A stretch of DNA of 64,000 nt from contig NC_087070.1 of assembly GCF_963678635.1 (NCBI RefSeq), positions 19,935,318 to 19,999,317 on the forward strand. Direction: 5' to 3'. The translations under genes and the position numbers were made by a program. Shown one piece after another: positions 31,087 through 42,800 of this stretch; positions within the stretch are counted from its first letter, which is position 1; each line of letters begins with the position of its first letter. Origin of the DNA: Symsagittifera roscoffensis. Lineage: Eukaryota > Xenacoelomorpha > Acoela > Convolutidae. The notes beneath the pieces were generated by a model that worked only from the letters and a program-made list of their open reading frames with translations, was not told where the DNA came from and did not search any database.

Positions 31087-34057
31087 TAGATGTTTTTATG
31101 GCGCTCCTGGGTGTTATTCTTTTTTAACATCATGACCGGCCGAACCGTTAACGAGCATTCCGCGCCGAGCGGATGCTCACATTAACGCCCTTAATAGGCC
31201 AAAACCGCCGGGGCAGAAGGGTAGTTCGGAACGCGGAAGCCTTCCGGATTACCGTGAATAGCTTTTTAACCTAGTTAAGACCGAAAATTCACGAACCAGG
31301 AAGGGTGGGGGGATCGGCCATCCCCTCGTTCCCTGAGAGATTTGTGACCAAAAACACCTGAAGATATTTATAAAACCAAAAAAAAGTAGTATAGTACCCA
31401 AGAAAAACAAAAAACATGAAAAACAACCGAAAAAATCAAAAACAGTAAGAAAAGTAAAAAAAATCAGTAGAAATCATCCCCCCAGAGAAGATGTGATCCG
31501 ACCCTCCCGTTTGTTGTTGATAGATATATTGTTGTTACAGGCATTTATGTCAATCAGGAATGTTACGATAAATTTTGTAGCCTGTTTGTGAGGCTTGTAC
31601 TGTAGGGTTATTTGAGCATTTAAGCACGTCAATGATAAATTGCGCTCAATCCGGAAAGATCAGCTGATTTGCGCTCAATCCGGAGGGGTCTTGGGAGAAG
31701 ACTGATCCGGCAAGCAGTACAAGGAGCAACAAGAAGGGGCTCAACGACAACAACAATCGACTGTTGGGTATCGTTAACAAGTTTTGTATCCCTTTTGGTA
31801 CAAAAATTAAGATAGTAATCTGTGGGGGGCTCGACAGTGCTGCACTGTAGTGACCCTTCACCGAACTGCGAATATCCGAGTTAAGCACCTTAATTCGGAT
31901 ATTGAACAAACCCGGAGGGGTATAGTATTACTAATATTATTACTTATATAACCTATATTAATACTCCTATACCGTTTTTCAGTGAAAAACACAGAAAGCA
32001 GACCGGTTTTTAGGGTCAAAATAGCGATATTTTGATCCCCCCACAAGTCGCGATTTTTGAGATATCGATTTTTTTTTGAAACGGAAAAAAGCGCTAAAGT
32101 AGTGTGTTACATCGTAAATGCACTACTATAATAGATAGAACCGGTTAAGTTTAGTTCGGAAGTGGTTGGCACTATTTTGGAACCAAAAACCGAATTTTCG
32201 TGATTTTTGAGAAAACGGAACACTATAAATTCAGAAAAATTTTTGAAATTTTTGAGTTAGGACAGTAAAAATAGTTGTTCGGACAACGTCCACTAGTGAA
32301 TCTACAAGTTTTAAAACATGCTTCCCGAAAGCTTTCCGGGTTGCAGAGAAATCGAACTTAACGTGTTTGATTTGGTGGATTCATCAATACGGAGGGGTAC
32401 AGGTAGCATAGTTTTTCGCAAATTGTTTCAACTAAAGCCTTTTAGATCGGGTCTTTTGCATTGAACTAGAAGAGTTTTGCCTTCTGAGCTCGGATCAAAA
32501 TTTTTTAGGTCGAAAAGAACAGAATTGCGGAAAACGTTTAGCGGAACCTATAAGAGAAAAATTTCTTGATTTAAGAAAAAAGACGTTTTTCATAATAACT
32601 TTGGAACTACTGGGCATATCCAGTTGATCTTGGTACCAATAGATCAAAAATTAGCCGAGCTTACTGATAGGGACAAAAGTTTTTCGGAAAAGTAAGCGTG
32701 AAAAGTTTTTGAGATAGTTTTTAGCAAATTCACCAACTTGGGAGGATAGACCCTTCACGTTTTATAATTTTTTTAAAGAAAGCCCGTACACCCCTACCAA
32801 AAGGTAATAGCGGTTGAATAAAGTAACTTTAGGCTGTTCTAGACAAAAAGGGAAGGCTAAAGGCACAGGAAAACCTTAATCGAGCCGAAGTTAGGCTAGC
32901 GATAAGACCCTTCACCGTTAGCGTGAATGGTCAAATAAGAGGCTTAACTTCAGTCCGGAAGGGACTAGGAAAGCATTACATACCCTTCCTAGTTAATTTA
33001 AAAAGAAAAATAGCATCGGAGAACGTATCCGGAGGAGTATAGTTTGAAAGAAGGAAATCTCCGAAAAGCTACTTTTACAAAACCAGAGGGCTCCGAATCC
33101 GGAGGGGTCTTATATTTGCTAACTCAGAGGGGTCCCAATCCGGAGGGGTCTTATAATTGCTAACTCAGAGGGGTCCCAATCCTGAGAGGTCTTATATTTG
33201 ACAACTCAGAGGGGTCCCAATCCGGAGGGGTCTAAATTTTGCCGATCCGGAAGGGTCCTAATTTTGCCAATCCGGAGGGGTAATATTTTATTAAAGGGCT
33301 TTGGTAAACAGAAGAAAGACTACAGTGAGAGGTATTAGGTTATTGGCAGACAGGCTAGGAATCAATGACTGAACTGGTAACTTGCCTTTCAATAAAAACC
33401 AGACCGAAACAAAACAGGTCCGAACTCGGATATTCGCGACACTAAGTCTAAATTAAAAAGAGCGTACTTCATTGGTGTGAATTGAAACCCAATATGTTTT
33501 TGTGAAAAGTGACTGCCCTGAGGATTTTAGTAGGTCTAGCTCGGGCAGTCCGAAGGCAGATAGGTATCACAGTACTCGGTGGGTGCAATAGACGCCCACT
33601 TGAGAAAATTACTGCCTTCAAAGTTTTGTCTGTTTGGTGCAGCACCAAGCAGGGAAAGCTTTTTCTTTAAAATATAAGTTCGACTATTGCACTGCGACCG
33701 ACTAAAAGTATAATACACATACGTTTTTTTTTAATAGAGATATTCATATTCTGTCATTATGTATTTTTTTTGTTTTTGATTTTAAATCAACATAATTTGT
33801 GCTTGATTAGGTAGTGAGTACACTATCTTTTAAATTGACTGATATCATCACATTGTGCTAGTTCTCAAATCTTACGACCGATAATCGGTCAGTGTGAATA
33901 AATTATATACAAAATGTAGTCTGATAACATACAGGGATTCGTGGTCACTATGCAATGGAACCTTGTGAAATTTATTGTGTTGTGTCATTTTTATTGATAG
34001 TCAAACTATAAGGTCACTAGCAATCGAATTGAGGCATTAAGAAGTGACAAATTGAGA
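31087..34057 (+). other. RE1 leader: ~3 kb non-coding, structured, motif-rich
   Basis: No gene is seen between the LTR and gag. Several strong hairpins occur: GAGCAT-T-CCGC (31153-31163) with GCGGATGCTC (31169-31178), GGGGAT (31309-31314) with ATCCCC (31320-31325), and the palindrome GACCGATAATCGGTC (33876-33890). The motif CCGGAGGGGT, exact or with one change, recurs near 31680, 31912, 32389, 33029, 33099, 33140 and onward. A second motif, GACCCTTCAC, recurs near 31852, 32750 and 32905. Such length and structure suggest RNA functions such as packaging, dimerisation or internal initiation; this is inference. Confidence 0.7.
33094..33285 (+). repeat. Tandem ~41-bp repeat with CCGGAGGGGTC / CAGAGGGGTCCC
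   Basis: Units of about 41 bases alternate AATCCGGAGGGGTCTTATA with a GCTAACTCAGAGGGGTCCC-type half. They repeat about three times and decay into shorter CCGGAGGGGT or CCGGAAGGGT units ending near 33285. It is the densest cluster of the leader motif. Confidence 0.85.
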
Positions 34058-37027
34058 ATGAGTCTAGACAATTCAAGGATACCTAAACGAGGTAATATTT
34101 CTAGGAAATTCATACCTAAAAAGCAAAGAAAAACAAAGACCGACCCTTTTGTGGATCGGATCAAACGAGCCCGGACCGACAAAGGGGAGACGGTTTCAGG
34201 CAGAATGGTTGAAACGAGGAGTCAGAAGACCTCAGAAGAGAGAAAAGAAATGTTAGAAGTGGAGGTCAATATGGACCAGGCCATGAATGACAACCAGGAA
34301 GTACATGGACTGGAAGGGAGAGGCAGAAGGCTGGCGAGTGAATCTACTCCGGTAGAACAAGGCCATGATTTTGCCACTTCCACCGGGACATTGGATCGAG
34401 AGGAGATGTCGGAACTGTCCGACATTTCAACTGAAATAGTGGCAACTACAAGATCTCCAACAGACAACACCATGATGGCAGGCGGGACTGAGAATCAAGC
34501 AACGTCCTCATCGTTCTCAGAAAGAATGAGGAACACCTTAGGAAACATCTTTCCATTTACCATGGGAGTGGGCACAGAATGAAGGTGAACCCCAGGAGGA
34601 GGAGGAGGACCAAGAAGAGCAAGTGGACTTTGGGTCTCAAGTCAGCCTCAATAGTTCGACCCAGGAGAATGAAGCATACGTCGAAGAGAGACTGGAATCT
34701 TGGACAAATTTGGTGTGGTGAGAACGATAAGCAAAGAGGTAAACACACCGGGCCAGTCGAGAGGCTTCGCGATTATGACAAATTCAGAGCCGCGAACTGA
34801 GGAGAGTAGAAACAAAGGGCTAGGCAACGCATTTGCGGATCCTGAGGTGGATAATGAAAAGACGTCGAGGGAGAGAGTCAAGGCCCGAATCTCGACCAGC
34901 ACGAAGCTACCTGGGACCGACAGGATTACACCGCCACTAGTGACGCCACTCGTGGATAACGGGGCAGCACTAGAAGAAGCCTTGAACAACATAGTGGACA
35001 GTATAGGAGAACAAAATGAACAGATCTCCATAAGAATGAGTGAACTAGAAAGAACAGTTCACATTGAAAGAGAAAGTCTGCGTGAAGAAATAAACCGCAA
35101 AAGACAAGAAGTTGGTAGGAGCGAAAAACGCTTGAAAGAAAGAACGGATGAGCACATAGCGAAGAACTTGTCGCGAATGACAAGAGAAGCGGAACAGAGA
35201 GAGTTACGCTTAAGAGACGACATGGAGAAGTTAAGAATTCAGCAAGAGCAGTCTCTTGGGACTCTTGACACAAAGATAGACGCGATGATGGAGAGGCGAA
35301 CTCAGGCTATCATGGATAGGTTGGACGGGCTACTAGGCAGCAAGAGTGGACAAAAAGAAGGGGAACCGAACTCGGGAGGTCCCAGCAGGGAGCTGAAGGT
35401 GAACTTCAATGACCATCAATGGATCCACTAGAGGTACGGACAGTTCATCAGGCTATGCGACAAGGGATAATAGAACATGGGGCCCGAACAGTAGAGCAAG
35501 TTCAACGGGGAACAGACAGACCTATAACGAACGACCAACGCAAGGCACACATGCGACTGGGAGAAGTGATTCCGGTAACAGGAGACATGCGAGCCCAGGG
35601 AGGAGTCTTGTGGGCCAAGGGGGAAACACTCACGGCTATTCGGATTGCAGGGATGCACCGAATACAGAGCCTTTGACAAGGTGTGAGGACACTCAGATGG
35701 GGCACTCGAGAGATGCTACGGCATTGGCCACAGCCTTTGAACCCCTAAACAGGTCTTTGGAGACATTCCTTACAAGGTTATCCAGAACCAATGAACGCAG
35801 TGAGAAGTCCAGAAGAGTCTTTAAGAAACCAAGATGCTATAAAGACGAATCTGATGGCTGTATTGATACTGGATAGAGGTAATGAAACTGCATTTCGAGG
35901 AAGAGGACTTGTCGGAAAGACAGTAATGCAGTGCGCTCACCAGTAACTTGGAAGGGACAGCCCTGAACTGTGTCATGGCCAAGAAGCAATATCAGCGTGA
36001 CACAGCCGAGAAAATCTTCGAAATCTTGAAAAACCGTTTTGGATCAGGGGTGCAGGGGCACCAAGCAATGATGCGCTTCGAGAAACGGAGGCAACGGGAA
36101 GATGAAACGATAGACAAGTTTCTAGACGAATTGGAGATGCTGAGAAGGCGTAGCCAACCAGATGAGTCAAATAGAAGGATGAACCTGGCAGTAGCCTCAT
36201 AATTCATCGATGGTGTGAAGAATGATGAACTTCGGACAATGCTGGCAACGCATTACACACCACTATCAATCAATGCGCCAACACCAGAGGAGTTGAGGCT
36301 CAAGTCAAAAGAGTATCTTTTGTTGAAACCTCCTTCGAGATCTGGATACTACAAGAACAATTAAGGCAATTTTAACAGCGGACCGGCAAACCAAGGGAAC
36401 AACTGGTACAAACCGAGGGATGATATGGACAAGAGACGCTCTTGTGCTAATTGCAGTTCAACGGACCATCATGTGTCATCATGCCCAACTTACAAACAAG
36501 GCATGAAAGCAATAGGCTTTAGCCTCGAGGACGAAGATGCGTCAGAATTGGACCATGAGAATTTCATGAGAGGAGTAATTGCAAAATTTGGACCGAGGTG
36601 TTTCTTTTGCAACTTGGAAGGTCATTTTAAATCAGATTGTCCGCAATTCTGGGATACAGTGGCAGACATCAAGCATCCAAGGCATGAAGAAGCTTTGTCA
36701 GGAGTGAAAGCCAGCAAGGCTCGCCTGTTGAGTGAAGCGGAGGCACGCAGAAAAGACAAACCTCAAGAGCTGGCGACGAAGAAAATGCAATCGGTAACTG
36801 AAGAGACACGTGAACCGGAACCAGTGACTGCGTCCGATGACTTCAAGATTGGTTATAGGGCAGCCGCGAGGGATGCTCTAAATAGAGTGCAGCAGGAACT
36901 GGCGACGAAAGAGATCGAACAAAAAGTGAAACTCGAACTGGAGAATGAGAATCTACAGGAGCAACTGAATACCTTCGAAGCAACGGAGGTCGAGGAAACT
37001 AAAGCACCAAGCAGTTTGAGCATGTGA
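34058..37027 (+). pseudogene. RE1 gag (broken): acidic N-part, coiled coil, capsid-like region, two CCHC knuckles
   Basis: The ATG at 34058 starts a basic then acidic region. Two compensating frame changes occur at about 34570 and 34710. A charged coiled coil follows (about 34990-35330: SELERTVHIERESLREEINR and onward). A further shift occurs near 35410. Next comes a capsid-like stretch (35948-36200, with AEKIFEILKNRFG and EDETIDKFLDELEMLRRRSQ), interrupted by TAA at about 36200 and 36362. Then come two zinc knuckles: CANCSSTDHHVSSC (from 36443) and CFFCNLEGHFKSDC (from 36599), both CX2CX4HX4C. The knuckles bind genomic RNA during particle assembly. A TGA at 37025-37027 ends it. Intact gypsy gags are usually 300-600 residues; this one would approach 1,000. 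Confidence 0.85.
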
Positions 37028-37892
37028 TCTCCGGTCAGAGGTTCGGCATGGTGCTACAAGGATGCAAGATACAGTCGATAATCTCAGTGGCTGGACATCA
37101 GGTAATCAGAAATCTGAGTGGACCATCCGAGTGCACTTTGATGCATTTGGACACATATGCAGAATATCTGAGGCAGGTGGAGCCACGCACTGAGTCGAGA
37201 GCTGTGCGAGCACTACTAACAACAGGTGGCCCTCGCACAAAGAAACTTCATGGACGCTACCTGGAGGTCTATGGGCCGTATCAGGTGATGCTGAACGTGG
37301 ATGGGATCAGTATCTACACTAGGACTTATGTGTAACAATAGACAGTGACCAGATAGGGCAGATCTATTTGGGTGAGGAGGAACTCAAAGTCCGCAGGATA
37401 GGCCATGACGCCATGATGGAACAAGATGCAGTACACATTGGGTATGAAGCAGATGTGACCGCACATCTGCTCGACAACAACGGAACGAAAATCGGAGTCA
37501 CAGGGCTTCTGGACACAGGAGTGGTAGTGAATGTGATGCCGACAAAAACTTGGGAAAGAATGGGGTTCACGAGGGAAGATCTGATTCTAACGAATCTCCG
37601 ACTGGCCGCCGCCAATCGAGCAGCGATCTACGTAGCCGGAAGAACACCAATAACGGTTCTCCACATGGGAGGACGGGATATTTGGATGAGCTTCCTGGTG
37701 GTAGAAAATTTGGACGACGCCGACCAATTCATCTTGGGCAGAGATTTCTTCAGTAATTTCGATGTGATGATTGACTTGAACAACGGTCTGATACGGATTA
37801 GGAACCCGGACCGGAAGTATGTTAAGAAACCGATTAATAGGATAATAACAGACGAAAACAAGGTGCCAATTTTTTTAGATAGAAAAATATAA
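37024..37892 (+). pseudogene. RE1 gag-pol link and aspartic protease
   Basis: 37024-37335 encodes a link of unknown fold (VEPRTESRAVRALLTTGG), conserved in RE2. After a frame change, the protease follows from about 37340. It has the active site LLDTG (DTG at 37512-37520), then GRTPITVLHMGG and the ILGRDFFSNF motif typical of gypsy proteases. The residue after DTG is Val where Ala or Ser is usual. The frame ends at TAA (37890-37892), a single stop before the RT part in the same frame. The enzyme would cleave the Gag-Pol polyprotein. Confidence 0.85.
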
Positions 37893-39874
37893 CTACAGCC
37901 AGGACAAGCTGTGGTGGCAATTTTTAGAATGAGAAATTTGAATTCGTTAAGTGATAGTAAACAGGTTTGCTTAGTACCGAATCCAAATCAGAGTTCGGTG
38001 ATTTTAGACCGGAGCTTCTCGGTAACGCGAAACGGAATGTGTGTCAGTGTGTTATTGAACACACTAGACACCACGGTTTCAATCCAGCGTGGAAAGAAGC
38101 TTGGTTACGCTTTGCCGATGAGGACCGATTATGAGGAGACACAAAACTTGAACAAACATAATGTGAAAGACTGTCCTTATCATGTCAACAAAGATAAAAT
38201 TTTAAAGAGGATTGATGAATTAAAATCTATTCATAAATTGTTTTCAAGGAAATCCGAAACGGACGACGGCTTATCGAGCTGCTCGAATTTTCCGGAATGC
38301 CCCTCGTCATACGAACTAGAATCTGACAAACCGGTCTTGCCAGAGATAGAACATTTAAAAGGGAAAATAGGTGAGGGAGATTTCGAAAAATTGCGGGACG
38401 TTTTAAATCGGAACGCAGATGTATTTTCAAAACATAAAGCGGATAACGGTTGCTGTAACTTCGTCGAACACGAAATTGAACTGGAAGAAGGTGCCGTTCC
38501 GCACAGAGAAGACGCGAGACGAATGACGCCACACAAGTCGGAAGCGTGCCGAGCGGAAATAGAAATGTTGCTTGAATACGACATGATAGAACCCTCGAAA
38601 TCGCCATGGGCTTGCGGGGTAGTAATGGCGAAAAAGAAAGGGGGCAGCTTAGATTTTGTTGCGACTTTCGTTACTTGAACGCGGTAATGATAAAAGATGC
38701 GTACCCGATACCGCGAATAGACGAGAGTCTATCTAAGCTTGGTGATGCCAAGTTCTTCACCACATTGGACTTAGGTTCTGCCTTCTGGCAGGTCCCTCTG
38801 CGGAAGAAAGACAGAGAGAAAACCGGATTCGCGTGCGAATTGGGATTGTACCAGTGGAAGAGGATGCCCTTCGGCTTGTGCAATGCAACGGCCACTTTTC
38901 AAAGACTGATGGCTCAGGCTTTGACAAGAGTGACCAAGAAGTACGGGAATCTCGTCATGTGTTACGTGGATGACGTAGTCATAGCGACACCGACCCTGGA
39001 AGACCACATTGATAGGCTCGATGAGGTCTTTGGATGCATGAAAAGAGCAGGATTGAAGTGCAAACCATCGAAATGTGAAATCCTTAGGGATTCGATAAAG
39101 TACCTGGGAAGAATGGTGGATAGGCATGGTGTGAGGCCGGACCCGGAAGCAGTGTTGACATGGACGGCTCCCAGAACGGACACACAGCTCCTGAGCTTCC
39201 TTGGGTTTGCCAATTATTACCGTGAATTCATCAAAGGGTATGCAGACAAGGTGTATCCGATGCAGAAGCTGATGCGCAACAAAGGAAAAAAGATCGAATG
39301 GAACGATGAAGCACACTTTGTCTTCGAGAACATAAAGCAGGAACTGTGCGAAGCGCCAGTGCTAGGCATGCCTACAGAAAAGGGCATGTATGTTCTTGAC
39401 ACAGACGCATCGGTAGTAGCCATCTCAGGGATATTGCATCAGGAGCAAGAATGGAATGGAAGAACGGTTCTCCGTCCCATTGCATACGGCAGCAAAGTCT
39501 TGAGTGACACTGAGATGAAATATGGCGCACCAAAAGCGGAAATGTTTGCAGTAGTCACATTTGTGGAAAAATACCGCGCATACTTGGGGAGCGCTCCCTT
39601 CAAGTTACGCGTGGACAATAGAGCGTTATCCTGGTTAAAGACCTACTCGATGGATCAGAGTTACATTGGTAGATGGATAGTGAGATTGGATGGCTACCAC
39701 ATGATAATCGAGCACAGGATGCGTGACAAACACCAAAATGCTGATAGCCTCAGCAAGAAAACTGAGTTCTATGAAAGATTGGAGCAGAAGCAAGCCAATC
39801 AGGCAGAAATAAAAGAGGGATTCTCGTTTCTGGACAAAGAAACTTATGAAGCGCTTCCCTTACGAGATGGTTGA
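37893..39874 (+). pseudogene. RE1 reverse transcriptase and RNase H
   Basis: The N-part (37911-38678) includes VEHEIELEEGAVPHRED and SPWACGVVMAKKKGG. A frameshift near 38640, at a run of G, moves to the frame 38606-39874. That frame reads CCDFRYLNAVMIKDAYPIPR, FFTTLDLGSAFWQVPL, MPFGLCNATATFQRLM and the catalytic YVDD (38963-38974), then FLGFANYYREFIKGYA. RNase H begins at YVLDTDASVVAISGIL and continues through AYGSKVL, the Glu of APKAEMFAVV, and RVDNRALSWL. This is the Ty3/gypsy order and motif set. Apart from the frameshift the catalytic residues are intact. Confidence 0.93.
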
Positions 39875-42800
39875 ACAAGTCTGGACATCCAATTCCAGGA
39901 CACCCTGAGTTACCTGTAGAGAAAGCAGCCGAGATAAAGATCCTATCCAGGGAGGACCCGGTCCCCTTGGATCTGTTGCTGCGCTCGAATCTGGTCCAGC
40001 AAGAACTCTCTCGCATGAACATAAACAGCCTCTCATTATTGGATAAAACTGTGCAGGTCACACCGCAAGTGATGCGGATGCTGGGTGGATTGTTAGAAAG
40101 AGAAGTGACCAGAGATGACCCCGAGTGGACAGCAGCAGCGGCATCGCTAACAGTCAGTGAGAAGGTGAAGATCATGACGTCCAGACGACAACACGAAGAA
40201 AACGAGAGGGATTGTAGGACAATAGTTCAGCAACTAGTATCCTCAATACCCCACGAGATTTTAACCAGTACTTCTTACGGACGGAAAGAACAGGGAAGCT
40301 GTACGCGAAGAAAAACCGTCACCTTTTTGGACCAGGATAAAGAAGGTGAAAAGGTAGAACAAAACCTGCTGCAAGACTGTTTGTCCGGGGAGATGAACGA
40401 AGAGAAGAGCCAGCGAGCACAAGATCAACACCCGGGACAAGAAAGGTTGTCCGGGGAATCTGAGATAGATGAAAAAATTCCTCATGAGAAACAGGACCTG
40501 GAGAACAAGGTTTTGTCCGGGGAGTTCAGATGGATGCGGAGAAGGCACAGACATGATCTGGAGGAGCGTGCAGACTCCATCGCAAACTGTTCAACAGATG
40601 ACAATTCCCAAAACTCAGTAATTGACACCTATTCAGACAGGTACCCGAGCTCGGGATCAGAACTGTCCGAACTAGCGATTCACACACTACTAGTGGAAAC
40701 TCGTGCAAGGGATCTGGACAGAGAAGTGTACCAGGATCCTAACAGTGATCGCTACCTTATACCAAGCGAAAAAGTCTTTGACAACGCAGCGGATGATTTG
40801 GAGACAATAGCTGTATCGAAATGTTCGATAAGTCTGTTGCCACAAAAAGAGGTAGTCAGGACTGATCTACAGCCGTTCAAACAAGAAACACAGCCGCTGG
40901 CGAAGATTTGGTGCGTTAAAATGGAAGAAGACACACACCAGCCCAATGAGCTGAATAGTCAGATGAGGGTTATGAAGACGTACCTGAAGGCGAGATACAG
41001 ACTCTCGGATCTTCTCAGGGCGCAGAGAAATGATCGCATGACGAGCAACCCGAAAAGGTGGATCGAGAATGGTTCTACGGATAAATGGGACCTCGAGGAA
41101 GATAGTTATCGTATCCTGAGACAGTACTTCATGCAGAAGGAAGGGAGGTTATATTTGAACAAGGACGGGATAGTGGCTTGCAAAAGAAGAGAAGAAGACA
41201 GAGTCCTATACAAGTATAACGCGATAGTGTTGCCGCAGCTCTATCAGACAGAACTATTATTCAGGTCGCATGATCAGGGGCCATCAGGGGATCGATAAAG
41301 TATATCAGAGGATCCTGAAGCGCTTTGAGTGGCCTGGAATGAAAAAAGGCATGCGAGAAGTGGGTAACAGCATGTCTGTCATGCCAACAGGTCAAGGATC
41401 CTAGGAGGTTGCGATTTCCTTTACAATCGATCGAGTCGTCTGAATTCAATGAGGTGGTGCAGATAGATCACCAGAAGATATGCATGACAGACAGTGGTTA
41501 TAATCAGGTGTTGGTCATGATAGATCACTTTACGAAGTATGCAGAGGCCGTGCCCTGCATAACTGCCTCGGCGGAAGAGACATGCGACCACCTGATCAAT
41601 ACGTGGATAGCGAGACATGGTTTCCGATGACCTTTCAATCGGATAATAGAACAGCTTTAGTAGGACAGCTTACGAAAGAGCTTATGAGACGCTCACAGGT
41701 TGCTCAGGCTCACTCCACGACATACCACCCTCAGACGAATGGCTTAGTGGAAAGACAGAATAGGACGTTAGTGTCGATGCTGAGAGTATATTGTTCCAGG
41801 TACATGACCGATTGGGACAGATAACTTCCGCAGGTGATAGGAGCATATAACAGCACGCAACACTCCACCACCGGAGTCAGTCCACACATGATGCTAACTG
41901 GACACGAAAAGTATTTACCCTTAAGATTTTTCAACCCAGAATATGAGGGAAAGAAAACGTCTCCACAGGTCTACGTGAGGGATGTGATCGGACGTCAACA
42001 GGAATTGATATGTGTAGACGCAATACTCAGCAAGCACAGGCAAGGCAGAGGAAAAAATTTGACAAAAAAGCAGCTGGTGCAAAAGCTTACTCGGTGGGAG
42101 ACTACGTATGGGTATTTCAGAACGTTATACCACCGAAAGGGACAAAAAAGCTCCTAAAAAGTGGAGGGGACCCTTCATGGTTACAGAGGTGCACCAGGAG
42201 GGACGCTTTTATAGACTGAGTACTGGCCGAGCCGCCTACTATGAGAACATTAAGCCACACAATCCATCGACAGAAGACTGGTGTATACCTCCAGACATGG
42301 AAGAAGGGGATTATCTAATGATGGATCCTGCTTGTGAGGTCAACGAAAAGGGCACCAGGGAGAAGAACGATGGAAACGAAGTCGTAGAGGAAATAACGGA
42401 TACACCGCAGAACCTGGATCCAAACGAGGTGATCGGAGCGGACGATGAAACCTTACCCTACGCAGAGGAGGATTTGCAGGATCCCGAACAGATAGAGGTT
42501 CCCAAGAACTTGGAACCGGATCTTCCGTTCACGATACAGACTCGTCAGAAGGACGGGACAAGACCCAGAAAGAAATACAATCCTTACGGTGTCGACTTTG
42601 TAGTGGATAGGATAGATCTAAGGAAGATAGTGGAGGAAGTAGTGGGTCTAGAAGAAATATCTGTGTCACAAGACATTGACATAGTCGATGATCACGACGA
42701 TGAGTGGGTCGACGACCGGTCGAAATCCGAGGTAGATTTCGACGACGAGCAACAGCAGTCATATGAACAAGACTTGACGAACCTGCGTGTCTTAGAATGG

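Noticed and set aside
31087-31130. TGGCGCTCCTGGGTG at about 31099 as a tRNA primer binding site
   Set aside because: It begins with TGG near the LTR, but the complement lacks a T-loop (TTCRA) where a tRNA 3' end needs one, and it lies 12 bases from the LTR.
33094-33285. CRISPR array
   Set aside because: The repeat units have no constant spacers of uniform length, and the context is a eukaryotic retroelement leader.
34648-35273. Long minus-strand frames opposite gag (also 49944-50693, 48530-48997)
   Set aside because: They are shadows of the plus-strand element frames, with no motifs of their own.
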